Shown: piece by piece, positions 26,769-36,506 of the stretch
Layout: every line of letters begins with the position of its first letter
Numbering within the stretch: the first letter of the stretch is position 1
NCBI RefSeq assembly: GCF_009026825.1
Contig: NZ_CP045032.1
Location: 62,001-126,000, forward strand
DNA length: 64,000 nt
Reading direction: 5' to 3'
From: Corynebacterium urogenitale
GTDB lineage: Bacteria; Actinomycetota; Actinomycetes; Mycobacteriales; Mycobacteriaceae
Program-made: the position numbers and the translations under genes
The notes under the pieces: model-generated
What the model was told of the DNA's origin: nothing
The model's database searches: none
The model's input: only the letters and a program-made list of their open reading frames with translations

Positions 26769-27793
26769 GCCCCATCGATACCCTCTACTCCCTCCCCGGT
26801 ATTCGGCGCGGCTGGCCCGCGAAAAACGGTGCCATCATCTTCGAACAAGTCGATGACAACGGGCACATCCGCGCCGGGCACATCGACACCCACGGTGACA
26901 TTCACCTCTTGCCCTACGCCACCGATCCAAAACTCCCCTTGCTCGATCCCGAGCAGCTCGCGGAAACGCAGGCTGAACTGCTGGTGCACCGCTACCGCAA
27001 GCGCGCGGTGATCCACCACGGCGAAGCAATCACCAAATACGTCCGCCCAGGCAAAGCCGCCACCATCGCCCAGCGTGCCACCCAAGTGCGTAGCATCTGC
27101 CGGCCCCTCGGCCTCGGGGCAGCTCAAGTGAGCGACCAGACGGATTCTTCCGTCACCTACTCCCTCCTCCCAGGGCGCACCCTGCACACACTCGGCGACC
27201 GCGGCAAGCCCGGATGGGAGACCTTCCTTCAACTCTGGGGAGGCTTCATGGGGGCACAGGGTGGCGTCGAGATTCAAGAGGTCTACGGCGCGGACAGGGA
27301 AGCAGCCACGCTCGCGCACTGGATCACCACGGTGGAACGCTACGGCGCGCACCCGAGAATCGGAGAACTCAAAGACGCAGCGGGAACCGTGGCGGGCGAG
27401 CTGTGGAAAACCCCGGACAAGCACGTGCTGCTGCACCGCGACCTGCACGACAAGCAACTGCTGTGGGACGGGGCCACCCTCAGCGTCCTCGACGTGGATA
27501 CCGCCGCGTGGGGTGAAGGCGCGTTGGACCTCGGCAATCTGCTGGCGCACGTACATCTGCGCAGGATACAGGGCATCTACAGCGGGCAGTTCGCAGCCGA
27601 ACTGGATGCCAAGCTGCGCGCCTTCGCGGACCAACACGAGATCAGCGCACGCCGCCTCAACGCCTACGCTAGAGGCACCGCCGTGCGCCTGGCCTGCCTG
27701 TACGCATTCCGACCGACCAGCGAGGACTGGCTGGAGGAATGGACGGATCTCGCGCTCGGCGGCGGCGAGTTGGGTGCGCTCGGGGAGCAGTAG
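26765..27793 (+). CDS. APH-fold phosphotransferase-like protein
   Basis: A 342-residue protein with the kinase loop HVLLHRDLHDKQLLWDGATL (HRDLHDKQ; catalytic Asp followed by Gln instead of Asn) and the metal motif LSVLDVDTAAWGEGALDLGN. An AIIFEQVDDNGHIRAGHIDT-type N-terminal segment is shared in style with the preceding gene. The start overlaps the preceding stop, and GGAG lies 8 bp upstream. It forms a tandem pair with 25488-26768, a duplication or heteromeric kinase within the glycan operon. The substrate is unknown. Confidence 0.68.
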   Translation: MSPIDTLYSLPGIRRGWPAKNGAIIFEQVDDNGHIRAGHIDTHGDIHLLPYATDPKLPLLDPEQLAETQAELLVHRYRKRAVIHHGEAITKYVRPGKAATIAQRATQVRSICRPLGLGAAQVSDQTDSSVTYSLLPGRTLHTLGDRGKPGWETFLQLWGGFMGAQGGVEIQEVYGADREAATLAHWITTVERYGAHPRIGELKDAAGTVAGELWKTPDKHVLLHRDLHDKQLLWDGATLSVLDVDTAAWGEGALDLGNLLAHVHLRRIQGIYSGQFAAELDAKLRAFADQHEISARRLNAYARGTAVRLACLYAFRPTSEDWLEEWTDLALGGGELGALGEQ

Positions 27794-27937
27794 GCCGAAG
27801 CACGCGAAGCTCGGCAACAGGACACACAGCCACGGGCAACACAGCAACGAACAACGCTGCAATCAACAACACAGCATGGCGCAGCAACGACCAACACAGT
27901 AATCAACAACACAGCGCGAACGAGGAGCACGACAACA
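27794..27937. repeat. CAACA-rich low-complexity leader
   Basis: Repeated CAACACAGC / ATCAACAACAC units between the kinase gene and the dehydrogenase. GAGGAG at its end is the ribosome-binding site of the next gene. No gene is seen. Confidence 0.5.
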
Positions 27938-29311
27938 ATGAAAATTTCCGTCATCGGATGCGGATACCTGGGCGCGGTCCACGCGGCCTGCATGGCAACC
28001 TTGGGCCACGACGTCATCGGCGTGGACGTGGACCCGCAGCGGGTGGACATGCTCGCGGCGGGACAAGTGCCGTTCTACGAGCCCGGCTTTCCTGAGGTTT
28101 TGGCCCAGGCGCTGGACTCCGGCCGTTTGAGCTTCGCCCTAGCCCCAGCTGCGGAGGCGATCGCGGATGCCGACGTGCACTTCATCGCCGTCGGCACACC
28201 CCAGTCCGCGGAGGGCACAGCTGCGGACATGCGCTATGTGGATGCGGCTGCGCAGGCGATTCTCGATGCGCTGCCGGACGGGCCGGACGGCGGCAAGAAC
28301 ACCGTTGTGGTGGGTAAATCCACGGTGCCGGTGGGGACGGCGCAGCGCCTCTACGAGCGCTTCGCCCAGCGCGATGCAGCCCTGGTGTGGAACCCCGAGT
28401 TCCTTCGAGAGGGTACGGCCGTGCAGGACACCTTGCGCCCCGATCGGATCGTCTACGGCCTTCCGTCCTCCTCCGACGCCACCAGCGCCGCCCACGCCCG
28501 CCGCGGAAAAGAGGCGCTGGATGCTGTGTATGCGCCCCTGCTCGAGGCAGGAATTCCACAGGTCGTGACTGATTTTTCCACGGCGGAGTTGGTGAAGGTG
28601 GCGGCGAATAGCTTCCTCGCGACCAAGATCAGTTTCATCAACGCGATGGCGGAGTTGTGCGAGCGGACGGGCGGTGATGTTACGCAGTTGGCGGAGGCTA
28701 TCGGCCACGACGTGCGCATCGGCAATCAGTTTTTGAAGGCGGGCGTGGGCTTCGGTGGCGGTTGTCTGCCGAAGGACATTCGCGCTTTCGCCACCCGTGC
28801 CGCGGAGTTGGGGTGCGGGGACTCGGTGGGTTTCCTGCGCGAGGTCGATGCGATTAATCTCCGACGCCGCCAGCGCGTGGTCGAGGAGGCGCTTGCCGGA
28901 TGTGGTGGGGATGTCGCGGGTAAGAAGATCGCGGTGTTGGGTGCTGCGTTCAAGGCGAATAGTGATGATATTCGCGACTCGCCGGCAGTGGATATTGCGC
29001 GTCGCTTGCTGGCTGAAGGGGCTGAGCTGGCTGTGTACGATCCGCAGGCTGGGGCGAGTGTGCGGCGCGAGTACCCGGATGTGCCGGTGGTGGATAGTGC
29101 GGCGGAGGCCCTCGCCGGTGCGGAGATGACGTTGTTGCTGACCGAGTGGCAGGAGTTCCGGGAGCTTGACCCAGCCACCGCTGGCGAGTTGGTGGCGCGG
29201 CGTTGCATCCTTGATGGCCGCAACCTGCTGAGCCCAGAGGTGTGGGCAGCGGCTGGCTGGCAGTACGTGGGTATGGGGCGCGGGGGTTCGTTCGTGGGTG
29301 CCCGCGTATAG
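27938..29311 (+). CDS. UDP-glucose/nucleotide-sugar 6-dehydrogenase
   Basis: A 457-residue protein of the UDP-glucose/GDP-mannose dehydrogenase family. The N-terminal NAD motif is SVIGCGYLGAVHAACMATLG. The middle has VWNPEFLREGTAVQDTLRPD, and the catalytic Cys lies in GVGFGGGCLPKDIRAFA. The C-terminal domain has GAAFKANSDDIRDSPAVDIA. It oxidises a nucleotide hexose to the uronic acid with two NAD. It follows the glycosyltransferase/ABC/kinase operon, so it probably supplies the uronic-acid donor for that glycan. Start ATG 27938 has GAGGAG at the expected distance. Confidence 0.9.
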   Translation: MKISVIGCGYLGAVHAACMATLGHDVIGVDVDPQRVDMLAAGQVPFYEPGFPEVLAQALDSGRLSFALAPAAEAIADADVHFIAVGTPQSAEGTAADMRYVDAAAQAILDALPDGPDGGKNTVVVGKSTVPVGTAQRLYERFAQRDAALVWNPEFLREGTAVQDTLRPDRIVYGLPSSSDATSAAHARRGKEALDAVYAPLLEAGIPQVVTDFSTAELVKVAANSFLATKISFINAMAELCERTGGDVTQLAEAIGHDVRIGNQFLKAGVGFGGGCLPKDIRAFATRAAELGCGDSVGFLREVDAINLRRRQRVVEEALAGCGGDVAGKKIAVLGAAFKANSDDIRDSPAVDIARRLLAEGAELAVYDPQAGASVRREYPDVPVVDSAAEALAGAEMTLLLTEWQEFRELDPATAGELVARRCILDGRNLLSPEVWAAAGWQYVGMGRGGSFVGARV

Positions 29312-29460
29312 CAGGGTGGTGGGTGCTGATAGTTGTCGGGTGGTTGGCCGGTGGTGGTTGGTTGGCCGGTGGTTTGTTGGCCGGTGATGGTTTGCCGGTG
29401 GTCGGCGGTTAGCGGTGGTCGCTTCCCGGTGGTCGGCGGCTGCCTACCAACCCCGCCACG
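29312..29460. repeat. G/T-rich low-complexity region
   Basis: Repeated GGTTGGCCGGTGGT-type units after the dehydrogenase gene. No terminator with a T run is seen, and no gene. Confidence 0.55.
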
Positions 29461-29465
29461 GTCGC

Positions 29466-29561
29466 CTGGCATTTCCTGACAGCCGGTGAGAAAATGCCCT
29501 CGTTTTCACCCTTGAATGGCGAAAAACGTTGGCATTTTCTGACTGGGTGTCAACTTTTGCC
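29466..29561. repeat. 96-bp dispersed hairpin repeat, copy 2
   Basis: Same orientation and length as 19425-19520. The stem arms here are exact: AGAAAATGCC (29489-29498) and GGCATTTTCT (29531-29540). It lies just upstream of the metallo-beta-lactamase gene start at 29584. Confidence 0.78.
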
Positions 29562-29583
29562 GGGCGGACTACACTGCGGAGGC

Positions 29584-30705
29584 ATGAACACGCCCCTATC
29601 CGAAGCGCAGTACCAGTCCGCACTCGCCGGTGAGACCCCGGCACTACTGCGCGTGTACGGTCACCATGGGGGATACGCGGGCACCACAGCCAACCCATCA
29701 AAAGGGCGCGATGAGCTGTGGGTACGGGCCCTCGACATGCCAGGCCGCGGCTCAATGAACTTCGTCTACTCCACCGTCCACCTGGGCAAAGACGGAGTCA
29801 CAGTGATCGATCCCGGCTGGCCCAGCCGCAAGGACATCCAAACATCTACCTTCGACCCGCTGGACACCTTTCTGCGCGAACGCGGCCGCAGCATTGAAGA
29901 AGTCACTACCGTCATCGCCACCCACGCGCACCCCGATCACATCGGAGCAGCCGGGCCTTTGGCGGAACTGACGGGCGCGCGGCTTGTCGTCGGCGTCGAA
30001 GAAAACAAGAGCATCGAGATCGCGCGCAAGGGGAAGGACGCCGCCAACGCGAACGAACACTACGCCGTAAACCCGCGGGAGGTCGGCGCGCCGGAAGGTG
30101 TGCTGGAACCGATGCTCGAGGAAGTCCGCCAGGTGCGCGACCACTGGTACCTGCCAAAACAAACCCCGGACATCCTCATCAACGACGGGGACAAGCTCAC
30201 CGACCTCGGGCTCAGCGAGGACTTTCCCCTCGAGGCCGTCCACACGCCCGGACACACCGATGGGCACCTCAGCTTCGTGGACCGCGAACAGAAAATCCTC
30301 ATCGCCGCCGACCACATCATGCCTATCATTTTCCCTGGGCTCGGGCTGTCCGTCGGCATGCTCGGAGGAAACCCCATCAGCCAGTACATGGAAGCCATGC
30401 ACCGCCTCCGGGAGTTCGATGGCTACACCGTCATCCCCGGACACGGCTACTGCTTCACCGACCTGCGCACACGCCGCTACGAAACCGCCGAGCACGTGAT
30501 GAAACGGGCGCGCGAGGTGCGCGCGATCCTTTCCGATGACCCGCAGCAGAGTGTGTGGGAGATTGCGTCGAAGGTCACCTGGTCGCTCGGGTGGGAGGGG
30601 ATGCTGAAATCCCGCATGCTCGTGAGTGGGATCAGGCAGATCATCATGTATCGCGAGATCGTTGAACGGGGTGAGCTGGAGACGTGGGAGCGGAACTTTG
30701 AGTAA
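29584..30705 (+). CDS. Metallo-beta-lactamase-fold hydrolase
   Basis: A protein of about 373 residues. The metal motif THAHPDHIGA (HxHxDH) is followed by downstream ligands in VHTPGHTDGHLSF, AADHI and VIPGHGY. The C-terminal helical extension (…WSLGWEGMLKSRMLVSGIRQ) is typical of the RNase Z/LACTB2-like MBL group that hydrolyses thioesters or acyl substrates. The substrate cannot be told from sequence. ATG 29584 is chosen because longer readings run through the hairpin repeat upstream; the ribosome site (GCGGAGG) is very close to the start. Confidence 0.8.
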   Translation: MNTPLSEAQYQSALAGETPALLRVYGHHGGYAGTTANPSKGRDELWVRALDMPGRGSMNFVYSTVHLGKDGVTVIDPGWPSRKDIQTSTFDPLDTFLRERGRSIEEVTTVIATHAHPDHIGAAGPLAELTGARLVVGVEENKSIEIARKGKDAANANEHYAVNPREVGAPEGVLEPMLEEVRQVRDHWYLPKQTPDILINDGDKLTDLGLSEDFPLEAVHTPGHTDGHLSFVDREQKILIAADHIMPIIFPGLGLSVGMLGGNPISQYMEAMHRLREFDGYTVIPGHGYCFTDLRTRRYETAEHVMKRAREVRAILSDDPQQSVWEIASKVTWSLGWEGMLKSRMLVSGIRQIIMYREIVERGELETWERNFE

Positions 30706-30983
30706 CGAAGGCAAGGAGAGTAGGGAAAACGCTGCCGCCGTGGGCGACGCCGCCGTGGAAGCTGCGGAAACTCCACCCGCGGGGCGTTCGTCGCGCTGGC
30801 GTCCATCGTCCCAGTCGTGCGGGTGACTTCCGCCGCCTCTTCCGCTCGACGCCACTAGCCCGCCCCGCAGCACTTCCCCGAGACTGTGGCATTGCCTCCT
30901 TGCGGCTGCGCGAGCGCTTCGCGGCGGCTGTCTCGTGGTGTTCTGAGACTCGGGAGGGGGCATGTGTCTGTAGGGTGGCGAAC

Positions 30984-31868
30984 ATGAACATTATTCGATG
31001 CCTTTTCTTGTTGATAGCGCGCGTGATCCTCGGTGTGGTCCTGATTGCTCATGGTTGGCAGAAGTACAACGACTGGACGGTGGAGGGCACGGGCCAGAAC
31101 TTTGAGCAGATGGGAGTGCCTTCTCCGGATTTGTCTGCTCAGATCGTGACGTACTTTGAGATCACCGGTGGTGTGCTGTTGATCCTCGGCTTGCTTGTGC
31201 GTCTGGTGGGTCCGTTGCTGTTTGTGGCGATGGCTGGTGCGGCATGGTTCGCGCACCGCGACAACGGCATCTTCGTTGCTGATGGTGGCTGGGAGCTGGT
31301 GGCGGTGATTGGTGCTGCTGGTCTGGCCCTGTCGGCTGCGGGCGCGGGTCGTATATCCCTGGATTACCTGCTCGCAACGCCTTTCCGCAGGCGCAAGGAG
31401 GCTAAGGCAGCGGAGCGTGATGAGAAGCTGCGTCAGGAAGGCGCGGCTAATGCGCAGGTCGATGGTGCCCAGTACGCGGACGCTCAGCACTCGAGCGCCC
31501 AGGTCGGTGGCGGCTACGCGGGTGCTCAGACCGGTGGCGCTGGTTACGCCGGCACCCAGGCTGATGCAGGTTACGCGGGCGCGCAGACCGGTGCTTCCTC
31601 CTACGCCGGCACCCAGGCTGGTGCAGGTCAGGCGGGTGCTCCGGCTGACGCTCTAAGTGCGGGCCAGTACGGTGGCGTGGACGCAAAGCGTGATTTCGCC
31701 GATGAGCGCACCGAGCAGATTAACCTCGGCGAGGCGCGCGGAGCCCAAAACTCCGGCAACGGCCAGCAGTTCGGTTCCCAGCAGGGTGCCCAGGGCCAGC
31801 AGGCAAAGCAGATGCCCGGCGATATCGACGGCGATGCTCCGACTACTCAGTGGCCGGGCGCCAAGTAA
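30984..31868 (+). CDS. DoxX family membrane protein with repetitive Ala/Gly/Gln tail
   Basis: A protein of about 294 residues. Residues 1-135 form a DoxX domain with four membrane segments: FLLIARVILGVVLIAHGWQK, ITGGVLLILGLLVRLVGPLL, LFVAMAGAAW and AVIGAAGLALSAAG. The remaining 155 residues are hydrophilic, presumably cytoplasmic, and contain degenerate repeats of the GYAGAQTGG / YAGTQADA type. DoxX proteins are linked to redox stress complexes at the membrane. AGGGTGG precedes ATG 30984; upstream in-frame sequence back to 30900 is not needed. It is convergent with the aztD-like gene, with a long inverted repeat in between. Confidence 0.8.
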   Translation: MNIIRCLFLLIARVILGVVLIAHGWQKYNDWTVEGTGQNFEQMGVPSPDLSAQIVTYFEITGGVLLILGLLVRLVGPLLFVAMAGAAWFAHRDNGIFVADGGWELVAVIGAAGLALSAAGAGRISLDYLLATPFRRRKEAKAAERDEKLRQEGAANAQVDGAQYADAQHSSAQVGGGYAGAQTGGAGYAGTQADAGYAGAQTGASSYAGTQAGAGQAGAPADALSAGQYGGVDAKRDFADERTEQINLGEARGAQNSGNGQQFGSQQGAQGQQAKQMPGDIDGDAPTTQWPGAK

Positions 31869-31901
31869 CGGCAGCTGTGGCCGGTAACTGCGGGGCGTAA
31901 T

Positions 31902-31988
31902 CCGTCGAATCTTACTGTTTGCTTTTCTGGCGAATGCGCGACCTGGGGAAATGCGGCGGCGAAAACTACAAACAGTAAAATTCGACGG
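31902..31988. terminator. Bidirectional terminator-like long inverted repeat
   Basis: Arms at 31902-31921 and 31969-31988 pair over 20 bp with one mismatch, with a 47-nt loop. It sits exactly between the convergent doxX-type and aztD-like genes. T/A-rich arms allow termination in both directions. Confidence 0.6.
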
Positions 31989-32020
31989 CTTCTGCGAAGA
32001 CCAGCCCCACTAGCCCCCGT

Positions 32021-33454
32021 TTATCCCTCCACTCCGGTGAGCTCGTTGAGAGCCTCCGGAGTTTCTGCAGTTTCCAGCACCTTTCCGGTGGCGATATCCA
32101 CCTTGTGGATCTTCTTCGCCTCCGGCTCGCTCACGTACGCGTAGTCACCCAGCACGAACAGCGTCGGCCGCGGGTCCTGCCACGTCTCGGATTCGCGCCA
32201 TTCGTCGGTGACCTTGTACTTGCCCACAATCTCGCCGCTGTCCGGGTCGATCTTGCGCAGGTAGCCATCGGTGCCGAGCACCAGCGCTTCGCCTTCCGGC
32301 CCGCGCCCGAGCGAGCGGAAGCTGTAGGAGGCCTCCACGTCGACCAGCTTCAGCTCACCGGTTTGCGTGTTGGTGAGGCTCACGCGGGTGGGGCGCTCGA
32401 GCTCGGCGTCCTTGTCTACCTTGTAGTCGCCCAGGATGACCGGCGATTCCTCGGATCCTGCCTGGTTGCCGATGCGCCCGTAGTCGTCTGGCGCGTCGAT
32501 CTTGGAGAACTGGCCGTCCTTGTAGATCACGATGCCGTCTTCGCAGCCGACTCCGATCACCCCGTCCTTGGCGGTCGCTTCGCCGTGCACGCCGGGGCAT
32601 TCTTCTGTCTTGGCGATTTCCTTGCCGTCCTTGTCTTCGACGAGCACGGTGTGGCGTTCGTCTTCGGTGCCTTCTGTGCGCAGGATGTTGCTGTCGTCGA
32701 GGGCGACAGCTACGCCGTGGTGTGGGGTGATGTCGCGTTTGTTGGTGACTTCGGGCTGGATGTCGTCTTCGTAGGCTTTGGCGAAGTCGCTGATGGTGAG
32801 TTCTTGGATGCTGCCGTCGCCGTCGCCGAAGAGGAGGACGCTGTCGCCGTGGGGCACGACGTGTCCTGGTTTTTCTGCTTGGTAGGTGGTGTCGGTGAGC
32901 AGGGGTTCGGTGACGTAGCTGTGGGTGTGGTCGCCGTGGGGTTCGGTCCAGGCGCCGGCGTCGAATACTTGGAAGCCGTCTTTGGTGGAGACGAGGATGG
33001 TGCGTCCGTCGCCTGCTGGGTTGAGGCGGTTGAAGCCGTCGATTTTGGTGTCGTCGATGATCTCGAGCGTGTCGGCGTCGAGGGTGAGGATGCCGCCGTC
33101 GTATGTGGTGACGAGGCGCGGGCTCGGCCCTGCGGTTTCTTCGGGGGCGCTTTGTTCCTTTTTGTCCGACGCCACGCTTTGCCCATTTTCGGCGCTTGCG
33201 GAGTTTTCGGGGTTGGTGTTGTTGGCGGTGTCCCCGGAGTTGTCGGTGGAGCAGGCGGTGAGGAGGAGGCCCGCGGCGGCGAGTGCTGCTAGGGTGGCGC
33301 GGCCGGTGGTGTGTGCCCGACGGGTGCGTGTGGTGTGTGGGTCTGTGCACTGGGCGGCGCGGGTGCCTGTGGCTTGGGTGGTTTGTGTATTGGTGGTTGT
33401 GGTCGGGTGGAGGGACAAGAGGTGAACACCATCCTTAACTGATATGGGTTTCAA
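32021..33454 (-). CDS. aztD: Lipoprotein, AztD-type zinc metallochaperone
   Basis: A 477-residue protein. Lipobox LLLTACSTD follows a long basic N-terminal region (about residues 45-67), so it is exported and lipid-anchored. The mature part is a beta-propeller-like series (LVTTYDGGILTLDADTLE, VGKYKV…) with a His-rich insertion TEPHGDHTHSYVTEP and the segment EECPGVHGEATAKDGVIGVG, both typical of AztD, which hands zinc to a zinc ABC-transporter binding protein. No aztABC genes are adjacent. Translation starts at TTG 33454 if taken at full length; the N-terminus is uncertain. The family assignment rests on motif recognition. Confidence 0.68.
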   Translation of the reverse strand: MKPISVKDGVHLLSLHPTTTTNTQTTQATGTRAAQCTDPHTTRTRRAHTTGRATLAALAAAGLLLTACSTDNSGDTANNTNPENSASAENGQSVASDKKEQSAPEETAGPSPRLVTTYDGGILTLDADTLEIIDDTKIDGFNRLNPAGDGRTILVSTKDGFQVFDAGAWTEPHGDHTHSYVTEPLLTDTTYQAEKPGHVVPHGDSVLLFGDGDGSIQELTISDFAKAYEDDIQPEVTNKRDITPHHGVAVALDDSNILRTEGTEDERHTVLVEDKDGKEIAKTEECPGVHGEATAKDGVIGVGCEDGIVIYKDGQFSKIDAPDDYGRIGNQAGSEESPVILGDYKVDKDAELERPTRVSLTNTQTGELKLVDVEASYSFRSLGRGPEGEALVLGTDGYLRKIDPDSGEIVGKYKVTDEWRESETWQDPRPTLFVLGDYAYVSEPEAKKIHKVDIATGKVLETAETPEALNELTGVEG

Positions 33455-33711
33455 TAATGGTGGTTGAGAATATCGTTACTTTGCACCTATTTGCAATCAA
33501 TTTCAGAACGGGGGTAGTGGTTGGTTTGGCTAAGCTGAGCCGTGGGTTTCCGGGAGCGGGTGCAGGGCAGCGAGGTTGAACTTTGTGCAAGCGAGTGATG
33601 GCTGACGGGGTTCAGATGAGTGCAGCGAGTTAGATCACGTTGAAGTAAAACTTCGGTAAAGCGTGGGGTGCAGCACTAGAAGTAGGTGATTGACCGGATT
33701 AGCATGTGGGC

Positions 33712-34326
33712 ATGGTGAAATCAGCAGCGGAACTGAAGCAATCAAAGGTTCGGAGTCCAGCGTGGACTCGGGATCCTCTGTCCCGCTGCGTGGCACGTGC
33801 TGGTGGCCTGTTCTTGGATGCCCTAATTTTTGGCCTGCCGATCTATGTGCTCAGCCTGCTCGTCGACTACAACATGAGGGACTCCAGCACATCAGCGACC
33901 GGCGCTGGGGACACCGGTGGTTCGTGGGATATCTCCTGGATCACCACGCCTACTGGCAATGCGGTGCTGGTGTACGTGGTGTTCTTCCTGGGGCGCACGA
34001 TCATCGAGGCCTCCGGAAGGAATACCTGGGGGCACCAATTCATGGGAGTGTGGGTGAGCTACCCGACAAAGGGCAACACTCAAGTGAGCCGTAATGCCCT
34101 AGTGAAAGCGGCTATGCGCAATAGCTGGGTCCTCATCCCCGTGCTGGTGTGGGCCGTCGCGAGCGGTATCAGTGGTGAATCGATCGTGGATCTGTATGAC
34201 TTTATCTTTGGAATCGTGGCGCTCATTTTGGTGTTTACGCTGTATCGAAGCCGAGGCGGTCTCCACATCTTTGATCGCTGGGCGGGCGCCGATGTTCACT
34301 ACGGACCCACCGCCCTGGGAAGGTGA
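33712..34326 (+). CDS. RDD family membrane protein
   Basis: A protein of about 204 residues with four hydrophobic segments. SRCVARAGGLFLDALIFGLP carries the RDD-type R..G/D..D start, and NTWGHQFMGVWVS matches the second RDD region. GGLHIFDRWAG is the usual C-terminal end. The function is unknown; RDD proteins are possible transporters or membrane regulators. It is followed after 6 bp by a second, related RDD gene. Confidence 0.72.
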   Translation: MVKSAAELKQSKVRSPAWTRDPLSRCVARAGGLFLDALIFGLPIYVLSLLVDYNMRDSSTSATGAGDTGGSWDISWITTPTGNAVLVYVVFFLGRTIIEASGRNTWGHQFMGVWVSYPTKGNTQVSRNALVKAAMRNSWVLIPVLVWAVASGISGESIVDLYDFIFGIVALILVFTLYRSRGGLHIFDRWAGADVHYGPTALGR

Positions 34327-34332
34327 CGGGAA

Positions 34333-35019
34333 ATGCAACAGCAGGGACAGGAAACGCGGGAACAGAAGCAGGAAACGCAGCAGCAGGAAAGCCAGCGGCT
34401 CGTGCATGCTCGGACACGCCGGAGAGTTCCGCGGTTGAGCACCTACCGATTCGAGAGCAGGGAGCCGGGGCTTAACTCGGGTCCCCTCTACCAGGGCGGG
34501 CGCTTCGGCTACGTGTTCCCTCGCGCAGCGGCCACGTACTTCGAGATCATCGTACTTCAAGCCGTGGTTGCCACCGTGCTGCAATTGGTCGACGGGAACC
34601 TAGGGCAGCTCGATATTGCGAACCCCAATTACCCAGCACTCATGGTGGCGCTAGGCATCCTCTTTGTGTGGCGCTGCGGGGCGGAAGCGACAGGCCACCA
34701 CACGCTGGGCCGCTACATCTTCCACATGGAGGTCTCGTATCCGGAGCCGCACAAGCACCTCATGTGGCGAGTACTGCTCCGTAACAGTTGGTTGCTGGTG
34801 CCGATCCTCGCCTGGGTGGTCTGCGTGCCGATTGTTGGACTGCACTGGGAGGTTAACCCCTTCAACCGATTGTGGATCGTGCTGTTCCTGATGTGCGTGC
34901 TCTCGCGCACCGGCGCGCACATGTTTGACCGCCTGGCGAACGCTCGCGTTGTTCGCGGGGTGGTTTTCCCGCGAGCCGAGGGTGAATACACCGGCGATCT
35001 TCCAGTGACCGTGAAGTAG
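34333..35019 (+). CDS. RDD family membrane protein with Gln/Glu-rich N-terminus
   Basis: A 228-residue protein. The first 25 residues are Gln/Glu-rich (QQQGQETREQKQETQQQ), the rest an RDD-type membrane domain: PRAAATYFEIIVLQAVVATV, HHTLGRYIFHMEVSYPEP and GAHMFDRLANARVV. It is paralogous to the preceding gene; the shared LLRNSWLLVPILAWVV corresponds to AMRNSWVLIPVLVWAV there. It is probably a tandem duplication, co-transcribed. Confidence 0.7.
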   Translation: MQQQGQETREQKQETQQQESQRLVHARTRRRVPRLSTYRFESREPGLNSGPLYQGGRFGYVFPRAAATYFEIIVLQAVVATVLQLVDGNLGQLDIANPNYPALMVALGILFVWRCGAEATGHHTLGRYIFHMEVSYPEPHKHLMWRVLLRNSWLLVPILAWVVCVPIVGLHWEVNPFNRLWIVLFLMCVLSRTGAHMFDRLANARVVRGVVFPRAEGEYTGDLPVTVK

Positions 35020-35646
<627 letters not shown>

Positions 35647-35749
35647 GACCAGCAGGATGCTGTGACAGTTGGGGCAAAAGTCGCATAGTGGGGGAATGCC
35701 GGTAGCATCGAGTGGCAGTGTGCGGCGCTGCGAATGAAAGGACTACACG

Positions 35750-36424
35750 ATGAGCAACCCCAACAACCATAACCGTGGCTACGACCCGCGTTACGACGAG
35801 CAGACCCGCCAGTTCAACCCCAACCACGGTGGCTACCCTCAGCAACGAGGCGGCTACCAGCAGGGGCAGGGCTACCCGCAAGGACAACAGGGATACCAAG
35901 GCGGGCAAAGTGGCTACGGCGGTCTAGGCGGCCACGGTGGTCAGGGGGGCCACGGTGGACACGGCGGACCGAATCAGAATTGGGGGCAGCCTCAGAAGTC
36001 CGGCCTGATCGCCGGTCGGTTTGAGGCGAAGAAGGTCATTATTAACCTCATCGTCCTCGGCGTGCTGTCGGCGGCGGTGACCTTCGCCGCGGTGTTCATC
36101 GTGGATCTGATTATCAGCCAGTTCGCCGGATACTCCTCCGGCGGAGTTGGCACGGCAATCGTCGTTGGTGTGATCGCTGGCCTCGTGGGTGTACTCGCTG
36201 GTTTGCTGTACATCCCTGTCGTTGGCACCGGTAACGAGCACCTCTACGGCCTGGCGATCATCGCATTGGCTGTGGTGGCGGCCGTGGTTTGGGTGCTATT
36301 CGGTGGCCTGCTGGATGGCGACTGGAGCACTCTGATTACCTTGACCGGCATTGTCGCGACGGCCATGACGGCGTACGCGACGCGTCCGCGCATTGAAGCC
36401 GCTGATGTGCGCATGCGCCGGTAG
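35750..36424 (+). CDS. Membrane protein with Gly/Gln/Tyr-rich N-terminus
   Basis: A 224-residue protein. The first 85 residues are low-complexity (GYPQGQQGYQGGQ, GGHGGQGGHGGHGG), then come about four hydrophobic segments (near residues 100-122, 130-150, 165-185 and 190-212). The family is not recognised; the layout is common among corynebacterial envelope proteins. AAAGGA lies 8 bp upstream of the ATG. A clear intrinsic terminator follows at 36474. Confidence 0.65.
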   Translation: MSNPNNHNRGYDPRYDEQTRQFNPNHGGYPQQRGGYQQGQGYPQGQQGYQGGQSGYGGLGGHGGQGGHGGHGGPNQNWGQPQKSGLIAGRFEAKKVIINLIVLGVLSAAVTFAAVFIVDLIISQFAGYSSGGVGTAIVVGVIAGLVGVLAGLLYIPVVGTGNEHLYGLAIIALAVVAAVVWVLFGGLLDGDWSTLITLTGIVATAMTAYATRPRIEAADVRMRR

Positions 36425-36473
36425 GTGGCAATACTCGTTTACTGTGGGCTGCGCTGCTCACTGATGCGTCGCT

Positions 36474-36506
36474 AATCCCTCTGCTTTCATTGCAGGGGGA
36501 TTTTTC
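36474..36506 (+). terminator. Intrinsic terminator
   Basis: AATCCCTCTGC pairs with GCAGGGGGATT around a 7-nt loop and runs into TTTT, 50 bp after the stop at 36424. Confidence 0.75.

Noticed and set aside
29494..29583. Longer start for the metallo-beta-lactamase-fold gene
   Set aside because: The extension lies inside the dispersed hairpin repeat, which has another copy in non-coding DNA.
32105..33292. 395-codon plus-strand frame
   Set aside because: Antisense to the aztD-like lipoprotein, which has a lipobox and recognisable motifs; the plus-strand product is a Val/Gly-rich shadow.
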